The position numbers and the translations under genes are program-made. From positions 186,001 through 250,000 of the forward strand of contig CATOTH010000007.1 of assembly GCA_951813065.1 (NCBI GenBank): a DNA stretch of 64,000 bases, written 5' to 3'. Positions 24,031-32,813 of the stretch are shown here, in pieces. The notes below the pieces were generated by a model, which saw only the letters and a program-made list of their open reading frames with translations, had not been told where the DNA came from and did not search any database. Position 1 is the stretch's first letter; each line of letters opens with the position of its first letter. This DNA comes from an uncultured Bryobacterales bacterium. GTDB lineage: Bacteria > Acidobacteriota > Terriglobia > Bryobacterales > UBA6623.

Positions 24031-25884
24031 CTACAGGTAGTCGCGTTCCTTCTTGCGCCCCGCCAGCCACTCGGCGCGCGCTGAACACACAGCCGGCACG
24101 TCCGAGATTTCGGCGATCGGGACGTCCCACCAAGACTCGTAGTTCGGCACGTGCTCGTTCCGGTCCGTCTCGACCACGACAACGGTGGTCCGCCCGTGCC
24201 CGCGCATCGCGGCAAGCGCCTTGTCGAGGTCGGCTCGTCCTACAGCTCGGCAAGCCTCGGCACCCAAGCTGCGGGCGTTTCCGACAAAGTCAACTCCAAC
24301 CCGATTGCCGCCGAGCTGCCCGTTGGTCCTGCAGCGGTACTCTGTGCCGAATCCCGCGCTCCCGCAAGCCTCGCTCAATCCGCCGATACTGGCGAAGCCA
24401 TGGTTGTCGACGACAACGATATTGAGCTTCGCGCCTTCCTGGATCGAAGTGGCAATCTCTTGCGCCATCATGAGATAGGACCCATCGCCGACCATCACGT
24501 ACACTTCACGACTTGGATCGGCCATCTTGATGCCCAGACCCGCGGCGATTTCATAGCCCATCGTCGAGTATCCGTATTCCATGTGGTAGGTGTTGGGGCT
24601 CTTGGTACGCCAGAGCTTGTGCATGTCCCCGGGCATGCTCCCGGCAGCGCAGACGACAACGTCGCGCTCGTTGGTTACTCGGTTCACCGCTCCGATCACT
24701 TCCCCCTGGCTGATCGGAGGACCATGGCCCAGGCCGTATATTCGGTCGACTTCGTGGTCCCATTCCTCTCGATAGGCGCGAATCCGACCGGCGAATTCCG
24801 CGGGGACGCGATAGCCGCCAACCAGGATGGACAGTTCATCCAATGCCGCCTTGGCATCGGCGACAACAGGCAGCGCAGCATGCTTGTATGCATCGAACTC
24901 GGCAACATTGATATTCAGGAATCGAACATCGGGGTTCTGGAATGCGGTCTTGGAGGCGCTTGTGAAATCGGAATACCTCGTGCCGATGCCAATCACCAGA
25001 TCGGCCTCTCGGGCGATCACGTTGGCCCCAGGGGTGCCGGTGACTCCCATTGCACCTAGCGCCTGGCCGTGGTCATAACGCAAGGCGCCCTTCCCCGCCT
25101 GGGTCTCGGCAACCGGAATGCCCGTCGCGGACGCGAACTCCGCCAGCACGCCGCATGCCTCGCTGTACAGCACGCCGCCACCAGCAATGATCAAGGGCGC
25201 ACGGGCTTCGCGGATCCAGGCTGCCGCGGTCTCCATCGCCCTGGAATCGCCCCGTTGACGCCGAAGTTGCCATACCCTTTCCTGGAAGAGCGCTTCCGGA
25301 TAATCGAACGCCTCGGCCTGCACGTCCTGGGGCATGCCTAGCGTGACCGCACCAGTCTCGGCCGGAGACGTGAGCACTCGCATCGCCTCCGGCAGCGCTG
25401 TCACGATTTGCTCGGGACGCTGGATGCGATCCCAGTACCTCGACACCGCCCTGAAGCAATCGTTGACCGAGACATCCTGCGTTTGCGGGGACTCGAGCTG
25501 CTGGAGGACGGGCGCAACGTTGCGGCGCGCAAAGATGTCGCCCGGCAGTAGCAGCACAGGCAGCCGATTGATCGTCGCCGCCGCTGCGCCGGTGACCATG
25601 TTGGTGGCCCCAGGGCCGATCGAGGTGGTGCAGACGAGTGTCCGCAGCCGGTTGGAAACCTTCGCATAGGCGGCCGCCGTATGCACCATCGCCTGCTCGT
25701 TGCGACACAAGAAATACGGAAACGACGGGTCTTGATGCAGTGCCTGGCCCAAACCGGCGACATTTCCGTGCCCAAAAATGCCGAAACACCCTTCGAAGAA
25801 CCGGTGGCGCTGAGCATCCCTTTCGACGTACTGGTTCTTCAAGAACTCGATCGTGGCCTGCGCCATCGTCATGCGCCGAGTCAT
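24031..25884 (-). CDS. iolD: 3D-(3,5/4)-trihydroxycyclohexane-1,2-dione hydrolase (IolD)
   Basis: This ThDP-dependent enzyme opens the ring of the inosose-derived dione to 5-deoxy-glucuronate, a step of myo-inositol catabolism. The N-terminal PYR domain has CFGIFGHGNVAGLGQAL and the catalytic-region CRNEQAMVHTAAAYAK, with the ThDP-activating Glu. The middle domain follows. The C-terminal PP domain has MVGDGSYLMMAQEI...VVVDNHGFASIGGL, the GDGS...N pyrophosphate-binding motif. At 617 residues it matches IolD rather than acetolactate synthase. GGAG lies about 9 bases before the ATG at 25884. It is upstream of the symporter on the same strand, and iolE converges from the other side. Confidence 0.92.
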   Translation of the reverse strand: MTRRMTMAQATIEFLKNQYVERDAQRHRFFEGCFGIFGHGNVAGLGQALHQDPSFPYFLCRNEQAMVHTAAAYAKVSNRLRTLVCTTSIGPGATNMVTGAAAATINRLPVLLLPGDIFARRNVAPVLQQLESPQTQDVSVNDCFRAVSRYWDRIQRPEQIVTALPEAMRVLTSPAETGAVTLGMPQDVQAEAFDYPEALFQERVWQLRRQRGDSRAMETAAAWIREARAPLIIAGGGVLYSEACGVLAEFASATGIPVAETQAGKGALRYDHGQALGAMGVTGTPGANVIAREADLVIGIGTRYSDFTSASKTAFQNPDVRFLNINVAEFDAYKHAALPVVADAKAALDELSILVGGYRVPAEFAGRIRAYREEWDHEVDRIYGLGHGPPISQGEVIGAVNRVTNERDVVVCAAGSMPGDMHKLWRTKSPNTYHMEYGYSTMGYEIAAGLGIKMADPSREVYVMVGDGSYLMMAQEIATSIQEGAKLNIVVVDNHGFASIGGLSEACGSAGFGTEYRCRTNGQLGGNRVGVDFVGNARSLGAEACRAVGRADLDKALAAMRGHGRTTVVVVETDRNEHVPNYESWWDVPIAEISDVPAVCSARAEWLAGRKKERDYL

Positions 25885-25990
25885 TTATCGTCGCTCCAGC
25901 CGCTGCAGCGGGCATCCTTGGGGAAACGGCCGGAACCGGCACCTGTCACCACCAAGAATGCATGCATCATCCTACACGGTTCGGATCCGG

Positions 25991-27835
25991 CTAGTGCCGA
26001 GCGGGCAGCTTCTCAAGCAATGCGACCCAATCCTTGCTGGGTTCGCTTGGCGGCGTCAGCCGCACCGAACTGTCCTCACCCATCCGAATCTCACCGACCC
26101 TGACCGTGGCCTGGTCACCCGTCTTGAGAGCCCCGCCGTTGCGGGGGTCGTACCACCTGAGCCGATACTCTCCCGCGGCCAGTGTCATCTGGGTCCGGTG
26201 CGCTTCCGGCATGTACACGGCGTAGATTGCTCCCTCCTTGGCGAAAACGTAGGCGCCTCTGCCGTCAGCCAAGTCATTGGCGGGCCACATTTCCCAGAAC
26301 GGCAGGTGCTGGTGGAAGAAGTCCAGGGCGTAGCGGGTCTGATCCCACATTACGTCACGCGAACGCCAGTCCTCGCAATTCAGGTCCATGTGGGGATACT
26401 CGTACCCGAAGTACCACTCAACACCCGATCCTCCCCCCATCAAGTTGCCCCATAGCGCGTGTTTGCGAGGCTTGTCGTGCAACGGATCGGCGGAGTCAGG
26501 CATCACGCCAGTCGATGCTGGACCCTGCTCGTCGTGAAAGATTGCCCAACGCGATCCGGACGCCGCCGATCGCATGCGCAACGTGACCGTCTCGCGATTG
26601 GTGGCTTCCATCGATCCCTGGATCGACGTGGCGGAGAACAGATCGGAGCCGATCAAGCCCGTGTAGCTGCGCAGACTGCGGCCACCGTGGGTATGCACCG
26701 TGACCGCGTGGTTGTTGGGGTCGACCTGCCTCAGGTACGACGCGATTTCCAGGCGGTCCCCCAAGGGCGTGTCGTTTTCCTCGCCCAGATTCCAGATGAC
26801 CGCAAGGTGATGTCCGAAACGCGCGGCCAGTTCCCGCAAGTAGAGTCTGCGAACGTCGTTGAGTTCCGGCCCGCCGCCGAGTTCCTCGTCGTTCTCGGTC
26901 TCTTGAATCACGAGATGCATCGCGATCCCGAGCCGCTCCATGTGCGAGAACACGATCTCCCACTGGGCGAGCTTCGAGACGTCGAAGCGGTCGCGCACGG
27001 TGGGTTCGGTCCAGACCCAGGTGTCCTTGCCGTCACCGCCGTCCAGGTTGTAGGTCATGAAGTACACGCTATTCATTCCTTTCGAGGCCAGGTAGTTCAG
27101 CGCTCCGATGATGTTCTTGCCCTTTCCGCCCTGCCATGTCGGGTCGCCCGGTTTCCAGTCTCGTGCGTGCGGCTCGTAGCGATGCAAGAACGATCCGCGA
27201 TCCGATGCCACGTCGCCGTGCGAGGCTGTGTCAAACGTGCCGTCGAACTCGTAGTAGCCGAGGAAGTTCTCAGGCGAGTCGGCGCCGCCTTTCAAGAAGC
27301 GGTCGCCGTTCGAGAACCGCAAGTAGTGGCTTCCGTCGGGGCCCAGGAATCCCTTCGATGCGAATCCGGGGGCATTCTCCGGGGCAGCAGCGACCGTGAA
27401 CGTGCCCGACTCTCCGTCGAATGCGGCGGTCTCGCCCGCGGCCGAGCCGAGCGCGATCCCGCGTCCCGCACTAAACTCGGCCCGCCACACCCAGGTGCCG
27501 GCAAGCGGGGGCGTGAACCGGACGCGCCACTTCGTACCCGATTCGGCCGATGACTCCGCCGCGTTGCCATCAGCGGCAAAAAAGCCTTGCGCCGTCCGGG
27601 ACTCACCCGATTGCAGATGGGAGAAGGCAACACTCATGCGGTAGTCCAGAAACGGATTCGGAGTCGTGTCCTCCGACGTCTCGGGACCATCGAACGTCAG
27701 GATAACGGCCTGCCACTGGACTGGAGCGTCAGGGCCGACCTCGACAGCGACCCCCGGTACCGCGGTGCAAAGGATGAGGGCTGCCAACACCTTCTGCGGG
27801 CCAAAGGCAGAGAGGGAGTTGCAATGAATGCTCAT
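25991..27835 (-). CDS. DUF5060 glycoside hydrolase-like secreted protein
   Basis: This is a secreted multidomain carbohydrate-active protein. After a signal (ALILCTAVPGVAVE) comes a DUF5060 beta-sandwich at about residues 30-150 (GTWVWRAEFSAG, GTFTV). A TIM-barrel DUF4038/GH140-like domain with GDRFLKGGADSPENFLGYYEFDG follows. Candidate acid residues are in VIWNLGEEND and WAIFHDEQGP. The C-terminal 80 residues (GAYVFAKEGAIYAVYMP... to RWYDPRNGG) look like the 'putative collagen-binding' domain usual in this family. AGGA lies just before the ATG at 27835. The gene lies in a same-strand run downstream of the glycosyltransferase and upstream of iolD. The substrate may be a pectic or other branched polysaccharide, which is not decidable here. 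Confidence 0.84.
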   Translation of the reverse strand: MSIHCNSLSAFGPQKVLAALILCTAVPGVAVEVGPDAPVQWQAVILTFDGPETSEDTTPNPFLDYRMSVAFSHLQSGESRTAQGFFAADGNAAESSAESGTKWRVRFTPPLAGTWVWRAEFSAGRGIALGSAAGETAAFDGESGTFTVAAAPENAPGFASKGFLGPDGSHYLRFSNGDRFLKGGADSPENFLGYYEFDGTFDTASHGDVASDRGSFLHRYEPHARDWKPGDPTWQGGKGKNIIGALNYLASKGMNSVYFMTYNLDGGDGKDTWVWTEPTVRDRFDVSKLAQWEIVFSHMERLGIAMHLVIQETENDEELGGGPELNDVRRLYLRELAARFGHHLAVIWNLGEENDTPLGDRLEIASYLRQVDPNNHAVTVHTHGGRSLRSYTGLIGSDLFSATSIQGSMEATNRETVTLRMRSAASGSRWAIFHDEQGPASTGVMPDSADPLHDKPRKHALWGNLMGGGSGVEWYFGYEYPHMDLNCEDWRSRDVMWDQTRYALDFFHQHLPFWEMWPANDLADGRGAYVFAKEGAIYAVYMPEAHRTQMTLAAGEYRLRWYDPRNGGALKTGDQATVRVGEIRMGEDSSVRLTPPSEPSKDWVALLEKLPARH

Positions 27836-27931
27836 GGATTCCTATCGAATCGGCAGCGCAAGACCGAGGCGGCGTTGCAGGATCGACGCCTGCCCTAAGA
27901 CAGTACCAAGGTCGCGGCCCTGAACCGAAGT

Positions 27932-28624
27932 TCATCTCCGCGACGCCATCGCGCCTCGCACAACGGTCCAGAGGATCTTGCAGCCGGCCGCGAAGCTCCC
28001 CCGCAACGAGCCGCTCACCTTGCTCTCGCCGGACATCCGCGGCCGTCGTGAGACCGGCACCTCCTCCACACGCAAGCCGTGTCGGAGAGCCTGGATCTGC
28101 ATCTCCACCGTCCATCCGTAACCGCGGTCCTTCATCTTGAGTCGCCGCAGGCTGTCGGCCCGAATCGCCCGAAACGGGCCCAAGTCGGTATAGCCGTGCC
28201 CAAGAAGCAGCCGCAAGAGACGAGTCGCGATCCAGTTCCCGAGGCGCTGGTGCGGGTGAAGGGCACCACGTTCCGGGCGGCCCAGCACGCGGGAGCCTAC
28301 AACAAGGTCCGCGCGGTCTTCCCGGATCGGGCGCAGCAGACGGTCCGCCTCGCGGGGGTCGTCGCTGCCGTCTCCGTCCATGAAGACGACGACCTCGGCC
28401 TCGGCAGGCAGGGCCTCCAGAGCCTTGAGGCAAGCGCCCCCATAACCCCGCCTCGGCTCCACGGCGATGCGGGCGCCGCGCGCTGCGGCTTCCTCAGCGG
28501 TCCGGTCGGTAGAACCGTTATCGGCAACGATGACAGCGCAAAACCAGGCCTGCGGAACCTCGTCGAGGACGGCGCCGATCGATGCTTCCTCGTTCAGGGC
28601 CGGAATCACAAGCGCCGCCCGCAT
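27932..28624 (-). CDS. family 2 glycosyltransferase (DPM1-like)
   Basis: This is a GT-A fold glycosyltransferase of family 2 and about 230 residues. The nucleotide-sugar site is complete: VIPALNEEASIGAVL, VADNGSTDRTAEEA, and the DxD-type metal motif FMDGDGSDDPREADRLL. The acceptor region has DLGPFRAIRADSLRRL and YGWTVEMQIQALRHGLRVEEVPV. It lacks C-terminal membrane segments, so it resembles the soluble catalytic part of dolichol/polyprenyl-phosphate mannose synthases. It lies downstream of the ABC exporter pair and upstream of the GH gene. It probably glycosylates a lipid carrier or an envelope glycan, but the donor is unknown. Confidence 0.88.
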   Translation of the reverse strand: MRAALVIPALNEEASIGAVLDEVPQAWFCAVIVADNGSTDRTAEEAAARGARIAVEPRRGYGGACLKALEALPAEAEVVVFMDGDGSDDPREADRLLRPIREDRADLVVGSRVLGRPERGALHPHQRLGNWIATRLLRLLLGHGYTDLGPFRAIRADSLRRLKMKDRGYGWTVEMQIQALRHGLRVEEVPVSRRPRMSGESKVSGSLRGSFAAGCKILWTVVRGAMASRR

Positions 28625-28783
28625 ACAGTCACGCTCCCATGCCCATTATCGGTGCGGCCGGCGAGTCGGCGGTTCCTACCGTATCCAGGCAATCGCCCCG
28701 GTCAGCGAATTCAGGTCAAGGCACGCAAGAACCGCTCTCGACGGACTCCGATGGCGAATGGAAAACTGGTCTGCCGCCCGCGG

Positions 28784-30631
28784 TCACCCTTGATTGGCCA
28801 GTTCGGCCAGAGACTGCAACTGATGCAACCTCGAGTAAATCCCGTCCAGAGCCAGCAACTCCTCGTGAGACCCGCTCTCCGCAACGCGGCCCTTGTGAAA
28901 CACCAGGATGCTGCTGGCCTGTCGAATTGTCGAAAGGCGGTGCGCGATAACAATCGAAGTCCGTCCCGAGAGCAGCTTCGAGAGCGTGTCGCGGATGTCC
29001 TGCTCAGTGTCCGGATCGACGCTCGACGTCGCCTCGTCGAGAACCAGGATGGGCCGGTTGAAGGCGAGGGCGCGGGCGAACGCCACCAATTGCTTCTGGC
29101 CGGTGGAGAGTCCCGCTCCCCGTTCCCGAAGCGGCTCGCCGTATCCGTTCGGCAGCGACTCGATGTACTCCGCGAGGTGGGCGTTCCCCGCGGCGCCCGC
29201 AATCTTGGCTGCAGGAATGCCAGAGTCGTTCAGTCCAATGTTGTCCGCGATCGTTCCCGCGATCAGGCAGGGATCCTGGAATACGACTCCGAACTTCTTC
29301 CTGAGCGCCTCGGGCGTCCATTCGCGGATGTCCCGCCCTCCCACCAGAATGTTGCCCTTCTCGATTTCGTAGTACCGCAGCAAGAGGTTCACCACCGTGC
29401 TCTTCCCCGCCCCGGTATGGCCGACAATGGCCAGCATCTCGCCGGGAGGAACGTGGAAGCTGACATCTTCGAGCACCCAGTCTTCGTCCCGGTAGGCGAA
29501 CCACACGTTGCGAAACTCGACGCTCGGCGTGTCGATTCGGCGGGCCTTCTCCTGCCTGACAGGCACCGGCGGTTCAGTGTCGAGCAGATCGAAGATGCGC
29601 TCGGCCCCGGCCATTGCCGATTGCAGGACGTTGTACTTCTCGGCGAGGTCCTGGATTGGGCGGAAGATCCGCGTGCCGTACTGCAGGAAGGCCAACAGGG
29701 CGCCCAACGTCAGGGTCCCTTCGACCACCCAGCGCCCTCCGAAGACAATCAGCACGGCAAGCCCGAGGAAGTTCAGCCAATCGATGACGGGAAAGAACAC
29801 GGCATGCGCCCGCACTGCCTTGTAGTTCGCCTGGCGATGCTCGTCGTTGATCTCGTCAAAGTCCCGAATTGCCTGGCGCTGGTGGTTGAAGACCTGGATC
29901 TCGCCAATGCCGGTGAAACACTCTTGAAGGAACGACGCGAGCTTGGCGACCGCCACCCGCACGTCCCGGAAGCTCGCCCGGGCGTGCTTGCGGAACACGA
30001 CGCTCACGAGCAGGACCAGCGGGGCAACCGCAATGTAGACGAGAGTCAGCCGCGGACTGAGGTACAGCATTGCGGCGAACGCGCAAACCAGGGTCAGAAT
30101 GTCGCCCGCGACAGCTACCAGGCCCGATGTGAAGAGTTCGTTGAGTACATCGACATCGCTCGTCGCCCGCGCTACCAGCCGTCCGCTAGGCGTGCGGTCG
30201 AAGTACTTGACGGGCAGGCGCTGCAGATGCCTGAAGATCTCCCGGCGAATGTCACGCATCACTCGTTGGCCGGTGTAGTTCATCGTATGGATCTGCGCTG
30301 AGCGGGCACTCGCGGCCATGAACAGCACCACGAAATAGATTCCTGCGACTCGCAAGAGGCCTTCGAGGGGATCGCTCGGCAGGAGCGGATCCAGGAACGA
30401 TGCTCCGGCCGGGTCCGGCAGGAGGTACCGATCCACGGCGAGCTGCGTGAGGAGCGGCCAGCTTGCTCCCAGCGCAGAATTCAGCATGAGCAGCAAGAGC
30501 GAGGCGAACGCCGCGTGACGGTAGGGGTGCAAGTACTGCCAGAGTCTCTTCAGCAAGACAGCGTCATAGATGGCCACGGCTGCGGGAGCGTCCTCCCGTG
30601 CCACATTGCTGCCGATCGACCGCCCCGTCAT
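28784..30631 (-). CDS. ABC exporter half-transporter, subunit B (canonical NBD)
   Basis: This half-ABC exporter has six membrane segments at about residues 35-330 and a C-terminal ATPase domain. Walker A is GHTGAGKSTVVNLL, the Q-loop VVFQDP and Walker B LVLDEATSSVDPDTEQ, with the catalytic Glu. Its signature reads LSTGQKQ, not LSGGQ. The start is the ATG at 30631, which overlaps the stop of the upstream subunit as ATGA, so the two are translationally coupled. The partner has the opposite defect (catalytic Glu replaced by Asp). Together they fit a heterodimeric exporter with one degenerate ATP site, as in TM287/288, BmrCD or TmrAB. Export substrate (drug, lipid or peptide) unknown. Confidence 0.9.
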   Translation of the reverse strand: MTGRSIGSNVAREDAPAAVAIYDAVLLKRLWQYLHPYRHAAFASLLLLMLNSALGASWPLLTQLAVDRYLLPDPAGASFLDPLLPSDPLEGLLRVAGIYFVVLFMAASARSAQIHTMNYTGQRVMRDIRREIFRHLQRLPVKYFDRTPSGRLVARATSDVDVLNELFTSGLVAVAGDILTLVCAFAAMLYLSPRLTLVYIAVAPLVLLVSVVFRKHARASFRDVRVAVAKLASFLQECFTGIGEIQVFNHQRQAIRDFDEINDEHRQANYKAVRAHAVFFPVIDWLNFLGLAVLIVFGGRWVVEGTLTLGALLAFLQYGTRIFRPIQDLAEKYNVLQSAMAGAERIFDLLDTEPPVPVRQEKARRIDTPSVEFRNVWFAYRDEDWVLEDVSFHVPPGEMLAIVGHTGAGKSTVVNLLLRYYEIEKGNILVGGRDIREWTPEALRKKFGVVFQDPCLIAGTIADNIGLNDSGIPAAKIAGAAGNAHLAEYIESLPNGYGEPLRERGAGLSTGQKQLVAFARALAFNRPILVLDEATSSVDPDTEQDIRDTLSKLLSGRTSIVIAHRLSTIRQASSILVFHKGRVAESGSHEELLALDGIYSRLHQLQSLAELANQG

Positions 30632-32373
30632 TGCCTCTCGAGCTCCTCCTCGATCCTCTGCCGGCGGTGCATCCGGGCATAGAGGCCACCCCGGTCCAGT
30701 AACTCCGCGTGTGTTCCCAAGTCCACGACACGGCCCGCGTCCAGGACCGCGATCCGATCCGCCAGTCGCGCTGACGACACGCGGTGGGTGACGATCAGGA
30801 CAGTGCGCTGGTGCATTCCCTGGCGCAGCCCCTTCCACAACTCGTGTTCCGTCTTCGCGTCAACGCTCGCGGTTGCGTCGTCAAGCACCAGGATCCCGGG
30901 GTTCTTCAGTAGCGCGCGGGCGATCGCCACGCGTTGCTTCTGACCGCCGGATAGCGTGATGCCTCGCTCGCCAACCATGGTTTCCAGTCCGTCCGGAAAG
31001 CCGTCGTCGCCACCTTCCAGCATCGCCGTGGTAGCCGCAATGTGCACATCCTGATCGGGAGCTTCCGGTACGCCGAGACGGATGTTCCTCGCGATCGTCC
31101 GGCTGAACAGGAAGGACTCCTGAGGCACGTACCCGATATAGCGACGAAGCGCGGAGACCGGAAGCCGGCGAATGTCAACGCCCCCTACGAGCACCTGCCC
31201 CTGGCTTGGGTCGTGTAGCCTGGGCAGGAGGCTGGCCAGCGTGGACTTGCCGCTGCCAACCGGACCGATTAAGGCGAGGCTCTGTCCGGCCGGAATCCGC
31301 AGACTGACCTCTTGCACCGCCGAGGCGGAGGCTCCCGGATACTGGACGGAGACCTTCCTCCATTCAATCTCGCCTGACAGCGGCCCGTCCTCGGGCGACG
31401 CCCGCCCGTCATCGGCAATGCGCGACCGGTAGTTGAACAGATCGTTCAGCCGGCCCAGCGAAGCCACGCCGCGTTGCGTGATATTCACGACGACGCCCAT
31501 GCCCACCATCGGCCAAGTCAGCATCGCCAGGAAGGACAGGAACATCGTGAACGTGCCGAGAGTGATCTCTCCCTGGATCACCCGCCAGCCGCCGAACCCG
31601 AGGACGGCGATGCCGGTAAAGCCGACCAGGAATTCAAGGGCCGGGTAGAACGTGCGCCAGATCCGGACAAGCCCGAGGCTGGCCTCCATGTACTCGCCGT
31701 TCGCGCTGTCGAAGCGGTCAACCTCCTGAGCGCCCTGATCGTAGGCGCGAAGCATCCGCAATCCCGCCAAGTGCTCCTGGACCCGCGTGCTGATTCCGGA
31801 GAAACGCTCCTGCACAAGTTGGAACTGAGCGTGCGTCCTGCGGCCGAAGTGCCCCACGGCCAGAGAGATCAGCGGCATCGGTGCGAAAACCAGCAACGTC
31901 AGCAGCCCGTCCGTCCAGGCCATGACCGAGACCACGGCAACGAACACAACACTGATCTCGGCGGTGTACATCAATCCCGGACCGAGGAGCGAGCGCACCT
32001 GCGCGAGGTCATTCGCCGACCGCGCCATCAGGTCCCCCGTGCGGTACCGCTCGTAGAATCGCCGGTCCAGCCTGACGAGGTGCGCTGTCAGATCATTTCG
32101 CAAGTCGTATTCGATGTCTCTCGAAATCGTGATGAGGATCCAGCGCATCGCGTACTGCGCAACTCCCTTGCCGGCCGCAACGACGAGAATCAGGACAGCG
32201 AGCCGCTGTGCAGCACTCGTTTCCCCTTCCGCCAGAGCATCGATCGACAGCCCCAGCAAGTAGGGAAGCGCAGTGGCCAGCGCGCCCCTGAACAGCAGCG
32301 CGGTGAGCCCCGCCGAATACCGCCAGCGGTATCGCAGCATGTAAGGGGCGAGAGTGCGGAGAGTCGACAGCAA
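30628..32373 (-). CDS. ABC exporter half-transporter, subunit A (degenerate Walker B)
   Basis: This is the 581-residue first subunit of the heterodimeric ABC exporter. A six-helix membrane domain at about residues 15-310 has the coupling segment YRTGDLMARSANDLAQVR. The ATPase domain has Walker A GPVGSGKSTLASLL, Q-loop YVPQESFLF, signature LSGGQKQRVAIARAL and a Walker B reading LVLDDATASVD. The residue normally Glu is Asp, which would make this ATP site slow or inactive. The H-loop His (IVTHRVS) is kept. The gene follows the DUF420 gene by 7 bases and overlaps the next subunit by 4 bases. Confidence 0.9.
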   Translation of the reverse strand: MLSTLRTLAPYMLRYRWRYSAGLTALLFRGALATALPYLLGLSIDALAEGETSAAQRLAVLILVVAAGKGVAQYAMRWILITISRDIEYDLRNDLTAHLVRLDRRFYERYRTGDLMARSANDLAQVRSLLGPGLMYTAEISVVFVAVVSVMAWTDGLLTLLVFAPMPLISLAVGHFGRRTHAQFQLVQERFSGISTRVQEHLAGLRMLRAYDQGAQEVDRFDSANGEYMEASLGLVRIWRTFYPALEFLVGFTGIAVLGFGGWRVIQGEITLGTFTMFLSFLAMLTWPMVGMGVVVNITQRGVASLGRLNDLFNYRSRIADDGRASPEDGPLSGEIEWRKVSVQYPGASASAVQEVSLRIPAGQSLALIGPVGSGKSTLASLLPRLHDPSQGQVLVGGVDIRRLPVSALRRYIGYVPQESFLFSRTIARNIRLGVPEAPDQDVHIAATTAMLEGGDDGFPDGLETMVGERGITLSGGQKQRVAIARALLKNPGILVLDDATASVDAKTEHELWKGLRQGMHQRTVLIVTHRVSSARLADRIAVLDAGRVVDLGTHAELLDRGGLYARMHRRQRIEEELERQ

Positions 32374-32380
32374 ACCCGGC

Positions 32381-32794
32381 CTATACGAGATACAGCATGC
32401 AGTAGATCACGGCGCCGGTCGCGGAGACGTACATCCAGATCGGCCATGTCCAGCGCGCAATCCGCCGATGCCGCACGAAAGATCCCCCGAGAGCGTATCG
32501 AAGGGTGACCAGCACTAACGGCACGATGGCAACAGCGAGAACGATGTGGCTGATCAGTATGGAAAAGTAGACAAGACGAATCCAGCCTTGGCCCTCGTAC
32601 GGAACCGATCCGACCTGCAGGTGATAGATCACATAGCTCGTCAGAAACGCCAACGACGAGCAGCAAGCGCAGAGCATGAACGCTTTATGCCGACGCCGCT
32701 CCCCCCGGCGGATCTGGAGGTACCCGCCCACCAAGCAAGCCGCCGTGAGGATGTTCAGGCTCACATTCAGGGTTGGAAGATCGGTGTAGTCCAT
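32381..32794 (-). CDS. DUF420 membrane protein
   Basis: This 137-residue integral membrane protein of the DUF420 family has about four helices. In-frame reading extends further upstream, but the ATG at 32794 gives the family N-terminus MDYTDLPTLNVSLN. Conserved histidines occur as RRGERRRHKAFML, YVIYHLQVGS, ISHIVLAVAIVPLVL and FVRHRRIARWTWPIW. The family is often found with cytochrome oxidase assembly genes and the ABC-2 type permease seen next to it, and is thought to act in haem-copper oxidase maturation; that role is not directly shown here. It lies 19 bases after the permease gene and 7 bases before the exporter genes. Confidence 0.82.
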   Translation of the reverse strand: MDYTDLPTLNVSLNILTAACLVGGYLQIRRGERRRHKAFMLCACCSSLAFLTSYVIYHLQVGSVPYEGQGWIRLVYFSILISHIVLAVAIVPLVLVTLRYALGGSFVRHRRIARWTWPIWMYVSATGAVIYCMLYLV

Positions 32795-32813
32795 TTCCGT
32801 CGGCCCGCCGCAC

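Noticed and set aside
3894..27835. A polysaccharide utilisation locus for sulfated fucans
   Set aside because: The sulfatase, fuconate dehydratase and DUF5060 hydrolase are far apart and on different operons. No SusC/SusD-like pair or fucosidase lies between them.
28079..30301. A very long (about 740 codons) plus-strand open frame opposite the ABC exporter and glycosyltransferase genes
   Set aside because: GC-rich antisense frames stay open by composition. The minus-strand genes carry full ABC and GT2 motifs, while the plus-strand frame shows none.
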